Shown: one piece after another, positions 17,100 through 28,410 of the stretch | Numbering within the stretch: position 1 is the first letter of the stretch | How the letters are laid out: each line of letters starts with the position of its first letter | Assembly (NCBI GenBank): GCA_035591015.1 | Contig: JAXIUW010000007.1 | Coordinates: 62,001-126,000 of the forward strand | Reading direction: 5' to 3' | Origin: Cephalothrix simula | Taxonomy: Eukaryota; Nemertea; Palaeonemertea; Archinemertea; Cephalotrichidae | DNA: 64,000 nt | The notes under the pieces: model-generated | Told to the model about the DNA's origin: nothing | Database searches by the model: none | What the model saw: the letters and a program-made list of their open reading frames with translations, nothing else | Position numbers and translations under genes: made by a program

Positions 17100-18266
17100 T
17101 TAATTGCCGAGGGGTTGGTCAACTATTTGTGAGAAGGCTAGGTGGTATCCGCGAGAGAATTCTATTTTGGCATTGAGGTTATCTATTTTTAGTTGGTTGC
17201 GGATAAGGCGTCTGAAGCGGCTGGGTTCGCTGTTAGAGAATAGTTCAACTTCTAGGTAGAGGTTGGTATTGCGTCTTTCAACTAGTTTATTTACTCCGGG
17301 CAGGTTTTCAAGGGCGTTGATTATGCGGTCTTCTTGGTCTTCATTGAAGCCGCTGAATGAGATTAGAAAGGGAAAGCCTTGGTTATCAACTTGGGCGTAG
17401 TACTGCGATATTTGGGCTACAGATTCTTTAACGGCCTTGTCAGCGGCTTTTTCAGCAGCGGTGGCGAGGCCTTTTTCTCGGTCGTAGGGGCCTGAGCGTG
17501 ACGGGATGAGTTGTTTACTTTCGTTACGGTTAGATGATATTAAACGTCCGGCCAGAGTGTCAATAACGGCTAGGTTTAGGGTTGCGAATACGGCTGAAAA
17601 CATACCTTGGGTAGACAATTTTTGACCGGCTACAATCTCAAAATCAACTAATAATTCAGCCTGATTTTCTAGAGCTAGTAAGGTCATTTCATCTTCAATG
17701 CGACCGGGGTTATTTGATGGATTTATGTTTTGGTAGATAGAGAATGTTGTTTTTTCATCAAATACTCTAAAGCCATGGGTGCTGAATTGACTTTGTAATT
17801 CTTGAATAGCGGCTCTAACTGCTCCATGGTCGGCGGGCAGAGCATGGCTATTTTGAGGGCGATACACAATGAGCATGCGCCGATTGCCCATTTTTGAGTG
17901 TAGTATGTGGAGAGCTTCTAGTCTGGCAGCCAGTAGATCATTACTAACGGTGGCTTCTATACTAACGCTATAGGCACTGCCACGGCGACCTTCGGCCAGA
18001 ATAGTATAACTTTCAATTAATCCTCTTGATGATGTATAGATAGAATCTTTAATTATTTGAAAGTTTTCGGCGATGGTTTCGCTATCAATCATAACTCCAA
18101 CGCCCTGTTCAATGGCTAGGCGTTGGGCGTTAGATAGGGCTTGCTCTCGGGCAGAAGCTACATTGCCAGATATTATGGCTGCGGTTCCGGTAACGGTAAC
18201 GGTTTGAGCCAGTGCGGCAGTAATCCAAAAGATGCTGACACTAAGCCAGATGATGGTAGTACGCAT
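17100..18266 (-). CDS. Periplasmic protein with FlgT_N/LPP20-like N-terminal domain
   Basis: The 388-residue product begins with a clear signal peptide (RTTIIWLSVSIFWITAALA, cleavage after ALA-Q). The mature N terminus, TVTVTGTAAIISGNVASAREQALSNAQRLAIEQGVGVMI, matches the pattern of the flagellar assembly protein T N-terminal domain and related LPP20-like domains. The remainder has a middle alpha/beta part and a C-terminal region with NALENLPGVNKLVERRNTNLYLEVEL, similar to short secreted beta-alpha-beta repeats. I start at ATG 18266 rather than the TTG two codons upstream. It is the last gene of a three-gene envelope operon. Flagellar function is plausible but unproven. Confidence 0.65.
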   Translation of the reverse strand: MRTTIIWLSVSIFWITAALAQTVTVTGTAAIISGNVASAREQALSNAQRLAIEQGVGVMIDSETIAENFQIIKDSIYTSSRGLIESYTILAEGRRGSAYSVSIEATVSNDLLAARLEALHILHSKMGNRRMLIVYRPQNSHALPADHGAVRAAIQELQSQFSTHGFRVFDEKTTFSIYQNINPSNNPGRIEDEMTLLALENQAELLVDFEIVAGQKLSTQGMFSAVFATLNLAVIDTLAGRLISSNRNESKQLIPSRSGPYDREKGLATAAEKAADKAVKESVAQISQYYAQVDNQGFPFLISFSGFNEDQEDRIINALENLPGVNKLVERRNTNLYLEVELFSNSEPSRFRRLIRNQLKIDNLNAKIEFSRGYHLAFSQIVDQPLGN

Positions 18267-18298
18267 AATCAACGAGGCTTTGCCTCCTCTTGAGTGTT

Positions 18299-19483
18299 CT
18301 ATTCAATGGGTATGATGCTGCGATTATCCAGATAGACAACCGGTGTAAATAGACGCCTTTCTTTGTTGCCTGGCAATAATTGCACGCCCGGGGGATGCTC
18401 AATTCTAGCATATTGACTAATTGCAAGCAATTCAGAAACATTTTTAGAGATTATGCCACGTTTCAACTGAAGGTCATGCCATGTGGTTATAATTTCTGGC
18501 AAGTTGTAATTTAGCCAAGAACGTGCCAAGTGGTATTCTGCTAAATCAAATCTTTTCACGGTAGCAAAAAGTTGCCCAAGCATAAAATGCGCCATTGATA
18601 GATTATAATAGGTGCGGTCAGTGCGATAGTCAGCTAATTCTATCAGCTTGGCTTCGGCGTCAATGCGCTCGCCAAAGGCTTCTTCTAGTTTTGCTCTAAA
18701 GCTGTCTATATCAAGGGGGTCTTCAATATCTAGGGCTTTAAGTGTTGAGATAAGCGGCTCTAATTCTTCGCTATCAGCCATGCTGTCATACATGCGCTGG
18801 TTTGGAAAGAAAAGCTCTTCTAAATCTTGAGGCTCTGGGTTAAAAAGAACGGCATAATAGTATTGAAGGGTTTCTTCTAACTCGCCGGCTAGTTGAAACT
18901 GATAACCATGCCAAAGTCTGTGGTCGGCCTCATCTAATAGCTTTGCGATTTTTTCTGAAGAAGATTCTTGCTGATAGAAAATGCTTGATAGGGCAATTTT
19001 AGCCACCTCTTGAATGGCAATATCTATATCATTGCCTAAGCGTCCAATAGCCTGTTTTTGAAAATAAATGCGCTGCAATACATATTTATAATCAACGCTG
19101 TTTTGATTTTGAGGGTCGCTAGCTAGGGCTATACCGACTTTGAAATCAACAAATATCTCACGCAAATTAAATTCTTCAGCACGACGCTCAGTAACCTCAA
19201 AATGATTAATCGCAGTGCTCAGTATAACGGTATCTATAGTAATGCCAGTGTCAGGCAGAAATGCCGTTAAATCAACAACTTGAGCAACTTCTTTTTGCAG
19301 AGTTTCTAGGTAAAGATCATTTAATCTTTGCGGAATGTTTATTTGATCGGCTGAGGCTAGATCAAATAAAATTATGCCGTCAATATTCTGCGCATCACCG
19401 CCGATAAGAGGCGTGGTTTGCTTGATAGATAAGGGGCTACATGCGCCAAGCACTAATGCGGCACAAAGTATCCAGCGCGTCAT
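18299..19483 (-). CDS. Lipoprotein with TPR-like region
   Basis: The 394-residue product has a lipobox LGAC at residues 12-15 after the short leader MTRWILCAALV, so Cys15 is the predicted lipidation site. The mature part contains an alpha/beta domain of about 150 residues (IDTVILSTAINHFEVTERRAEEFNLREIFVDFKVGIAL). A helical part follows with TPR character (YYNLSMAHFMLGQLFATVKRFDLAEYHLARSWLNYN). I do not recognise a named family. It starts two bases after the cvpA-like stop and is followed after 32 bases by the FlgT_N-like gene, so the three are almost certainly co-transcribed. Confidence 0.7.
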   Translation of the reverse strand: MTRWILCAALVLGACSPLSIKQTTPLIGGDAQNIDGIILFDLASADQINIPQRLNDLYLETLQKEVAQVVDLTAFLPDTGITIDTVILSTAINHFEVTERRAEEFNLREIFVDFKVGIALASDPQNQNSVDYKYVLQRIYFQKQAIGRLGNDIDIAIQEVAKIALSSIFYQQESSSEKIAKLLDEADHRLWHGYQFQLAGELEETLQYYYAVLFNPEPQDLEELFFPNQRMYDSMADSEELEPLISTLKALDIEDPLDIDSFRAKLEEAFGERIDAEAKLIELADYRTDRTYYNLSMAHFMLGQLFATVKRFDLAEYHLARSWLNYNLPEIITTWHDLQLKRGIISKNVSELLAISQYARIEHPPGVQLLPGNKERRLFTPVVYLDNRSIIPIE

Positions 19484-19485
19484 TT

Positions 19486-19986
19486 TTACTGCGGTGCCAA
19501 TGGTGTAGAGCTAAGCAGGCCGATCAGGCTTTGGTACATAGTGCCAATTTGTTGACTAAAGCGTGATGTTGTTAGCTCGTCACTTAACCAAGGGATATAA
19601 CCTTTATAGACTAGATGATAAATAATTGTGCAGACTACCACCCCTTGTAAGAAGCCAAACAAAATGCCAAGAATAGCATTAAGGCCGCCCGATGCAGTGG
19701 GTTTGGGGAATATATGGCTTATCCAGCCTCCTAAAACGTAGCCAATCATAGGAAAAATTATCATTGAGAAGTAGGCTACAAAGTTGGCCATGTTGCCCTG
19801 TGTAGTGCCCATGCTGTGGCGGAAGTCTATGTTGACCATGGATTGAGATAAAAATATGCCGCCGACCAAACCAACAGAAGTAAGCACAATTCTAGCGGCT
19901 CCAGATCTTAACCCCCCAAAGACACATAATATTATTATGAATAGATAGACGAAGTCTATGAAGTTAAAGCCTTCAAACCAATTCAT
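19486..19986 (-). CDS. CvpA-family inner-membrane protein
   Basis: This 166-residue protein has four hydrophobic segments. The family-typical start NFIDFVYLFIIILCVFGGLRSGAARIV is followed by helices near residues 70-90 and 98-125, the latter carrying GGLNAILGILFGFLQGVVVCTII, which matches the G-rich CvpA pattern. CvpA proteins are known from colicin V secretion and envelope homeostasis. The exact molecular role is unsettled. It heads an operon with a lipoprotein and a FlgT_N-like secreted protein, which suggests an envelope or motility function. Confidence 0.85.
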   Translation of the reverse strand: MNWFEGFNFIDFVYLFIIILCVFGGLRSGAARIVLTSVGLVGGIFLSQSMVNIDFRHSMGTTQGNMANFVAYFSMIIFPMIGYVLGGWISHIFPKPTASGGLNAILGILFGFLQGVVVCTIIYHLVYKGYIPWLSDELTTSRFSQQIGTMYQSLIGLLSSTPLAPQ

Positions 19987-20097
19987 CGTGCTAGCATGTT
20001 TGTGCGTGTTAAATTAGATGTTGTGCCAGAGCAAGAATGATAACTAGCTAGATGCTAACAAACAAAGCCTAATTAGGCAAGTCTATATAGTAGTTAA

Positions 20098-20355
20098 TTA
20101 TCTGATAACGCGGACAACATTTATCATGAGCTGCTCATTGTGCTTGACTAGTGATCTTATTTCATAAAGCTCAAGGTGCAGCATTAGCTCTTGGCCAACT
20201 TCCATATGGTCAATATCTAGTTCGCCTAGCTTGCAATTTACTACACGACGTGCGGTTACTCCAAAAATTGCAACATTGCTTGATGCAGACATAGTGAACG
20301 CATTTAGCCCAGTTCCTACAGACATAGTTTCTTGTGATTTTTTTTCAGTCAACAT
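20098..20355 (-). CDS. Small hypothetical protein, 85 residues
   Basis: I do not recognise this protein. It has a Ser/Thr-rich leader (about 30 residues) and then a compact beta-rich part (VAIFGVTARRVVNCKLGELDIDHMEVGQELMLHLELYEIRSLV) suggestive of a small barrel. The gene starts 15 bases after the trkA stop on the same strand, which supports co-transcription. The ribosome site is weak. There is no signal peptide or membrane segment. Confidence 0.5.
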   Translation of the reverse strand: MLTEKKSQETMSVGTGLNAFTMSASSNVAIFGVTARRVVNCKLGELDIDHMEVGQELMLHLELYEIRSLVKHNEQLMINVVRVIR

Positions 20356-20370
20356 TACCTACACTGATTA

Positions 20371-21732
20371 TTAAAACGTTCTTTTAGGGTCAAAGTGCTC
20401 TTCTATAAGCTGCATAAATTCTGGTGGCGTAAAGATTATGGCCTTATCTCCGGGTTCAAGTTGGCAATCTTCTTGTCCGTAGGTGATAACTAGCTCATTA
20501 TTTTCGCGCACCACGCCGCCAACTATAATTTGAGGTGGCAGCCTTAGTTTGGCCAACGGTTTGCCCACCGATAGACTATTGGGATAGGCCTCAATCTCAA
20601 CTATCTCTATGCCAGAGTGTTCTGTTACGTGGTAGTCTGACAATCGGTGTTCATGCACCAGACTTTGGATAGACTTAGCTACTGACAACCGCGGAGAAAT
20701 GCCAGCATCAACTCTTAAAGATGCACACAGCGGAATTAGATCACTGCGCCGCACAACAGCAATGGTTTTTTCTACATCCAAACTTTTGGCAATAAGACAG
20801 GCATGCATATTAAAAGCATCATTGGCGGTAGCTGCTATGAATACCGAGGTATCTTCTAATACATGCTCTTCCATAACTTTTAGCTCTGTGCCGCTGCCCT
20901 GAACAATATTTAGGCGGGTGTGGTCTTTAAGACTGGCCTCAAGAATGTCACGATTGAATTTGCGCTCAGTGAGCATGATCAACCTAAAGTGCATGCCCAG
21001 TAGCCTGCTGGCAATTGATTGCGCCAAAAAATTATCGCCATAGATAACCGCAGAGCGAGAAGAAATTTTAAGGATGCCAATTTTGCTGCAAACGGCATCT
21101 ACATCTTCTTCTTTCGTAATGAAGTATAGCAGATCTCCAGCACGGAGGCTAGTTAAATTAGCAAAGGATAATAGGCTATTGTTTCTGACTACACAGGCCA
21201 AGGACAGGCTTTTCAAAAAGTCTTTTGAAGCACTGATTAATGATGAGTTTGCCTCAATCCGATAACAGAGCAGTGCGGTAGGGCTATTTTCTAAATTAAT
21301 AATTGTTCCACTATCACGGGTTAGTGAAAGATTAGCGATTTCTCGGGCAGCAATTTCACTGATATTGATGAGCATATCAACGCCCATGTTAGTTATTTTT
21401 TTAGATAAAGGATGATACTTTGACCCAAGAAATCTAGTAATAGCAATGGTGTAAGGTATTTTTAGCTGATGAGCAATTAGACACGACATTATATTAGTCT
21501 CATCTCTGCGTGCCGTTGATATAAAAACATCGGCATTTTCTGCACCGGCTTTAAGTAGCGCATCAACCGACAAACTATCGGCGCAGACTATGTCAACGTC
21601 AATGCGGTCTTGTAGCTCTTCAAGCAAGGCGGGGTCTTGTTCAACAAGAGTTATGTTGAAGCCCTCACGGGTTAGCTGGCCGGCAATGAAGCTGCCAATT
21701 TCGCCACCACCAACAATGATGATATTCTTCAT
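20371..21732 (-). CDS. trkA: Trk potassium uptake NAD-binding protein TrkA
   Basis: TrkA is the cytoplasmic regulatory subunit of Trk/Ktr potassium channels. The 453 residues form two RCK_N-RCK_C repeats. The first dinucleotide loop is IIVGGGEIGSFIAGQL (residues 5-20), with acidic D at LVEQDP. The second Rossmann unit begins at SAVIYGDNFLAQSIASRLL but lacks the full GxGxxG pattern, so only the first half probably binds NAD tightly. Each Rossmann half is followed by a TrkA-C type beta domain. trkH/trkG is not in the window. The gene follows ligA by 12 bases. Confidence 0.93.
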   Translation of the reverse strand: MKNIIIVGGGEIGSFIAGQLTREGFNITLVEQDPALLEELQDRIDVDIVCADSLSVDALLKAGAENADVFISTARRDETNIMSCLIAHQLKIPYTIAITRFLGSKYHPLSKKITNMGVDMLINISEIAAREIANLSLTRDSGTIINLENSPTALLCYRIEANSSLISASKDFLKSLSLACVVRNNSLLSFANLTSLRAGDLLYFITKEEDVDAVCSKIGILKISSRSAVIYGDNFLAQSIASRLLGMHFRLIMLTERKFNRDILEASLKDHTRLNIVQGSGTELKVMEEHVLEDTSVFIAATANDAFNMHACLIAKSLDVEKTIAVVRRSDLIPLCASLRVDAGISPRLSVAKSIQSLVHEHRLSDYHVTEHSGIEIVEIEAYPNSLSVGKPLAKLRLPPQIIVGGVVRENNELVITYGQEDCQLEPGDKAIIFTPPEFMQLIEEHFDPKRTF

Positions 21733-21744
21733 AATTATAAACTT

Positions 21745-24364
<2,620 letters not shown>

Positions 24365-24381
24365 TTGAATTTCAGCGCTGC

Positions 24382-25158
24382 TTAGGAGGATGAACGCAAA
24401 TCAAAACGTTCTAAAATCTCTTTGACTAGCCTGATATAAGCCGTAGAACCGATTGAATCGATTTTGTAACTGATAATTGGTAAGCCCAATGAGCTAGCTT
24501 CGCTGAAATCTTTGCTGTAGGGGATGATGGTTGATAGTACCGAATCGTGTAAAGACTGGTACAGTTGACGAGCTACGTGGCGATGAACATCCATATTGCG
24601 ATTGTACATAGTCAGCAGCACGCCGGCAATACGCAGCGTTGGATTGTGTTGACGCTGAACATCACGAAAAAAGCGTAGAAAACGCTTCAAAGACTTAATC
24701 GCTAACGGCTCGCTTTGCAAGGGCATTATTAAAAGATCAGCGGCGCAAATAGAGTTTAAGGCAACATTGCCGGTTGATGGGGGTGAGTCGATAACTATAA
24801 AATCGTATTGATCTTCAATTTCACTAAGTCTATTACGCAGAAATTTTATGTCAGTAAGACTTTCAGCAATCTGAATTTGAGTGCTGCGGTCTTCAATATT
24901 GGCTAGAATAAGGTCAAAGCCCTCGGTGCGCTGAACAAGATTGCTTAGGCTAATCTCTGGATTTAGATACATTTGCCGACTGCCTAGTTCTGGCGGGGCT
25001 ATGCGACATGAGTGAGCAACTGAGCCTTGAGGGTCAGTGTCAACTAGCAGAACACGGTATCCGCCTAATGCTAAAGCATAGGCAGTGTTCATGGCCGAAG
25101 TCGTCTTTCCTACTCCACCTTTCTGACTAGCAAAGGCAATTCTTACTGGTAATCGCAC
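24382..25158 (-). CDS. parA: ParA/Soj-family chromosome partition ATPase
   Basis: The deviant Walker A motif SQKGGVGKTTSAMN (signature Lys13, catalytic Lys18), VLLVDTDPQGS and DFIVIDSPPSTGNVALNS identify a Soj/ParA ATPase that binds DNA non-specifically and moves ParB-parS complexes. The start is a GTG at 25158 with a strong GGAGG seven bases upstream. parB (37282-38085) lies 12 kb away in another operon, unlike the usual adjacent parAB. A second, more divergent ParA-like ATPase lies at 11528. The gene heads the nusB-ligA-trkA operon. Confidence 0.88.
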   Translation of the reverse strand: MRLPVRIAFASQKGGVGKTTSAMNTAYALALGGYRVLLVDTDPQGSVAHSCRIAPPELGSRQMYLNPEISLSNLVQRTEGFDLILANIEDRSTQIQIAESLTDIKFLRNRLSEIEDQYDFIVIDSPPSTGNVALNSICAADLLIMPLQSEPLAIKSLKRFLRFFRDVQRQHNPTLRIAGVLLTMYNRNMDVHRHVARQLYQSLHDSVLSTIIPYSKDFSEASSLGLPIISYKIDSIGSTAYIRLVKEILERFDLRSSS

Positions 25159-25598
25159 TTCTAAACCTCCATATGGCTAAGGCAAGAAAACTATAAACAA
25201 ATAAACTGCAACGTTAATAACGGCTATACTACTACACCACTGCTCTAAAAGTATACATGAGATTATAGACTTGAAAAGCTAAAACAGCTAAAGCAACACA
25301 TTAATATAGACTTAATTTGCAGATTTCGCACATATATAAACAATCTAAAACAAGATGCAAGCTCAAAAACGCAATAGTTTAAGGTGAGGCTTACTCTGCC
25401 GGTCGGCATTGCCGAAGTCTGTGATTAAGCCCGGCAGTCGCCAGAATGCCTACAGCGCAAGTTATAGTTATGATTTCTTTTAGATATAATCCAGTCAGTA
25501 TTCAGCCCTTGATAGGGCAGCGTTAATATTAAAAACGATGCCAATAGCCGGTAGTTCTGTGCTAGGATTGACGGCCTAGATAATCTAGATAATTTTAG
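25159..25598. other. Divergent intergenic region between parA and hemJ
   Basis: The 440 bases separate divergent genes and should hold both promoters. The first half is A-rich with loosely repeated motifs such as AAAAGCTAAAACAGCTAAAGC near 25280. Near 25400-25440 there are GC-richer inverted segments around GCCGGTCGGCATTGCCG. I see no gene or known riboswitch. Confidence 0.5.
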
Positions 25599-26063
25599 AT
25601 GGTGATAATTATGGCTACAGCCTACTTATGGATAAAGAGCCTGCATATCATTGCGGTAATATGCTGGATGGCAGGACTGCTGTATGTGTACCGATTATTT
25701 ATTTACCATCGTATTGAAAGCCATAGCGTATGTATTGAGCGTTTTCAACTGATGGAACGCCGATTATGGAGCGTGATTACCGTGCCTTCGGCTTGGGTTG
25801 CGCTGTTGAGCGGTGTAGGCATGTTAGCTATGAATCACTGTTTGCTGGCTCAAGGCTGGATGCAGCTGAAGTTGATTTTGTTATTGCTGCTATTTCATGT
25901 GCATATAAAGGCCGGTCTGTATCGCAAACGACTGCTGGCTGACCCCAATTATAGTACAGAGAAAACCCTGCGGATTATGAATGAGATTCCCAGCATTATC
26001 ATTCTGCTAGTAGTGCCGTTGGTGGTGATTAAGCCTTTTTGGTGGTCATTTGGTGCGTGCTGA
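25599..26063 (+). CDS. hemJ: HemJ-type protoporphyrinogen IX oxidase
   Basis: HemJ is a small membrane protein that oxidises protoporphyrinogen IX to protoporphyrin IX, the penultimate haem step in bacteria lacking HemG and HemY. The 154 residues contain four hydrophobic segments and the family start LWIKSLHIIAVICWMAGLLYVYRLFIYH, with the conserved His in SLH. They also have MQLKLILLLLLFHVHIK and the C-terminal RIMNEIPSIIILLVVPLVVIKPF. The start may be the ATG at 25599 or the one four codons later. Neither has a strong ribosome site. No other haem genes adjoin it. Confidence 0.88.
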   Translation: MVIIMATAYLWIKSLHIIAVICWMAGLLYVYRLFIYHRIESHSVCIERFQLMERRLWSVITVPSAWVALLSGVGMLAMNHCLLAQGWMQLKLILLLLLFHVHIKAGLYRKRLLADPNYSTEKTLRIMNEIPSIIILLVVPLVVIKPFWWSFGAC

Positions 26064-26084
26064 AGGTTTAGATGCTGGCGTTTG

Positions 26085-26160
26085 GTCTATTCTAGCAAGA
26101 ACTAGTAATAGACTATTAAAGAGCTAGCAGAAGACTAGTAAGAACTAGTAAGAGCGGGTT
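26085..26160. repeat. Degenerate 12-bp repeat between hemJ and trpA
   Basis: Six or so imperfect 12-base units, such as AGAACTAGTAAT, AGACTATTAAAG and AGCTAGCAGAAG, run from the hemJ stop to just before trpA. They are the same kind of low-complexity array as the one after ruvB. They lie in the 118-base spacer and would be transcribed if the two genes form an operon. Confidence 0.65.
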
Positions 26161-26181
26161 TAGTTTTGAACTAAGAAGAAC

Positions 26182-26988
26182 ATGGATGCAATTAGCAAGG
26201 CTTTCTCTAAGCGTCTTGAACAGGGGCAGAAAGCCCTCATTATTTATTTAATGATTGGCGACAAAAGCCCAGAGTGGACACTAGAATTAGTGCCGAGCAT
26301 TGCTGAGGCTGGAGCAGATATTATTGAGCTAGGCTTTCCTTTTTCAGACCCCATTGCTGACGGACCGATTATTCAGTCGGCAGCACTGCGGGCAATTAAA
26401 CGGTTTGGCAGTATTGATGAATGCCTCAAGCTAACTGCACAGCTACGTGATAAAAGCACAGTGCCGTTGGTGGTGATGACCTATTACAATTTAATTAGGA
26501 ATTATGGTCAGCAAAACTTTGTTGAGAAGGCTCTTGAAGCGGGGCTTAACGGCTCAATAATTCCTGATTTACCGCTCTGTGAGTCTGATGAATGGCTCAG
26601 CGTAACTAAGTCAACACGCTTTAGCCATGTTTTGCTTGAAGCACCAACCACCAGCGCAGAGAATGCGCATTTGATCGCCCAGCAGGCCAGCGGATTTATA
26701 TATTTGGTGGCCTTAAAGGGAGTTACGGGCGCAAAATTACAGGTTACCGATGAGCTATTTGCGAGAGTTAAGCGTTTGCGCCAACATACGCAAATTCCGT
26801 TAGCAACGGGCTTTGGCATTAGTAGCCCAGAGCAGGCACAACAAGCGGCTCAAGTTGGAGACGGCATAGTGATTGGCTCAGCAATGGTCAACATTATTGC
26901 CCAGGCTCAAACTCTGGCTGAAGCTCGCCAGAATTCGGTGGCCTTTGTACGTAGCATTCGCCAAGCCATTGACGCACCAAGTACCTAA
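26182..26988 (+). CDS. trpA: Tryptophan synthase alpha subunit TrpA
   Basis: TrpA cleaves indole-3-glycerol phosphate to indole, which passes to TrpB. Catalytic Glu49 (ADIIELGFPFSDPIADGP) and Asp60 are at the standard positions. The phosphate-binding segments LVALKGVTGAK and LATGFGISSPEQA and the terminal GDGIVIGSAMV are present. The 268 residues are normal. trpB is not adjacent, and trpF lies 16 kb away, so the trp pathway is dispersed. A GAAGAAC precedes the ATG but a strong Shine-Dalgarno is lacking. Confidence 0.96.
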   Translation: MDAISKAFSKRLEQGQKALIIYLMIGDKSPEWTLELVPSIAEAGADIIELGFPFSDPIADGPIIQSAALRAIKRFGSIDECLKLTAQLRDKSTVPLVVMTYYNLIRNYGQQNFVEKALEAGLNGSIIPDLPLCESDEWLSVTKSTRFSHVLLEAPTTSAENAHLIAQQASGFIYLVALKGVTGAKLQVTDELFARVKRLRQHTQIPLATGFGISSPEQAQQAAQVGDGIVIGSAMVNIIAQAQTLAEARQNSVAFVRSIRQAIDAPST

Positions 26989-27151
26989 GCCTTTATAACA
27001 AGGCCATAGATGGCAAGGCTTGTCATGCACAGCAGGCAGTCATAACAGCAGTCAGACAGCACGCCATATAGCGCATGGCAGCAGAATGGCCTGTGGGAGG
27101 CAGAATTTTGTGTTGGATGCAGCAGCAGGCTACTAGAATAATGACTAATGA

Positions 27152-28354
27152 CTAGTGCATCATCAGGTGTTCGGGCTCAATTTCTGGCCCATCGCTGAGT
27201 AGCAAGGCTCTTTCAATTACGTTTTCTAGCTCACGAACATTACCACGCCAGTTGTACTGACAAAGAATTTCTAAGGCAGCCTTAGATAGTCTGGGTTCTT
27301 CACGCTCGTTTTGGGCGGCAAATTGCTCAATAAAGTGGTTGGCAAGCAAGGGAATATCACCCTTACGTTCACGAAGCGGTGGCAATCTGAGGGGTATTAC
27401 ATTAAGCCTAAAGTATAAGTCTTCTCTAAAGTTGCCTTTCTCAACATGTTCTAAGAGATCACGATTAGTGGTGGCGATAACTCTAATATCAACCGGAATA
27501 GGCTCTTTGCCTCCAATGCGATCAATCTCGTGTTCTTGCAATACTCTCAGCAGTTTGGCCTGCAATGATAGAGCCATTTCAGAGACTTCATCTAATAGAA
27601 TAGTGCCTTGATGAGCCTGCTCAAAACGACCTTTATATTCTTTAAGAGCACCGGTGAATGAGCCCTTTTCGTGGCCAAACAGCTCACTTTCTAGCAAGGT
27701 TTCAGGCAGAGCAGCGCAGTTCACGGCCACAAACGGACCATTAATATTCGCTGAACGCTCATGAATGTAGCGGGCGAGCAGTTCTTTTCCGGTTCCGCTT
27801 TCGCTTTGAATAAGGATAGTTGCCTTGCTTTTGGCGACATTCTCAGCTATTCCCAGCAATTTTTGCATATTGCTATCAGCGGTGATAAGGCCACGTGGAG
27901 CCTGACTGGCTGTTGGTGCAGAGCGTGCAGGCTTGGCAGAGGGCAAACTAGCCTTGATGGGAGCTTCTGCGCCATTCTCTGAGTTAGCTAAGGCTCGCTC
28001 TACCAAAAAAACAAAGGTGTCAAACTTAAAGGGCTTCAGAATATAGTCAAAAGCACCTAATTGTATGGCTTTAACGGCGGTCTCTATGGTTCCGTAGGCG
28101 GTAACCATCAATACGGGAATTTTTTGGTCTACAGCACGAATATCTTTAAGCAATTCAATGCCGCTACGCTTGGGCATAGTCATGTCGGTAATCACCATAC
28201 GGTATTGGCTTTTGCTGCGAATTTTCTTAATAGCATCAAGGGCATTATGCGAAAGTTCAACCTTGTAGCCGGCATGTTTAAGCGTTTCAGACATTGCCAA
28301 ACGCATTTCTACCTGATCATCAACAATTAATATGGGCAAGGTTTCTTTTTTCAT
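27152..28354 (-). CDS. Sigma-54 response regulator lacking a DNA-binding domain (FlgR-like)
   Basis: The 400-residue regulator has a receiver with phosphoacceptor D57 (VITDMTM), T85 and K107 (LKPF). A Pro/Ala linker leads to a complete AAA+ domain: Walker A SESGTGKE (184-191), sigma-54 loop GSFTGA (231-236) and Walker B ILLDEVSEM. The protein stops just after the AAA+ lid (NVRELENVIERALLLSDGPEIEPEHLMMH), so the C-terminal Fis-type HTH is absent. No HTH is encoded immediately beyond the stop. Helicobacter FlgR is a known natural example that activates from solution. The kinase gene is 56 bases upstream, so this is a cognate pair at the end of the bactofilin operon. Flagellar control is inferred only from that analogy. 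Confidence 0.9.
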   Translation of the reverse strand: MKKETLPILIVDDQVEMRLAMSETLKHAGYKVELSHNALDAIKKIRSKSQYRMVITDMTMPKRSGIELLKDIRAVDQKIPVLMVTAYGTIETAVKAIQLGAFDYILKPFKFDTFVFLVERALANSENGAEAPIKASLPSAKPARSAPTASQAPRGLITADSNMQKLLGIAENVAKSKATILIQSESGTGKELLARYIHERSANINGPFVAVNCAALPETLLESELFGHEKGSFTGALKEYKGRFEQAHQGTILLDEVSEMALSLQAKLLRVLQEHEIDRIGGKEPIPVDIRVIATTNRDLLEHVEKGNFREDLYFRLNVIPLRLPPLRERKGDIPLLANHFIEQFAAQNEREEPRLSKAALEILCQYNWRGNVRELENVIERALLLSDGPEIEPEHLMMH

Positions 28355-28410
28355 CAGTTGGTTAAGATGCGCAAGATTATGATGTTAAACAACAATATTA
28401 AATGGCAATA

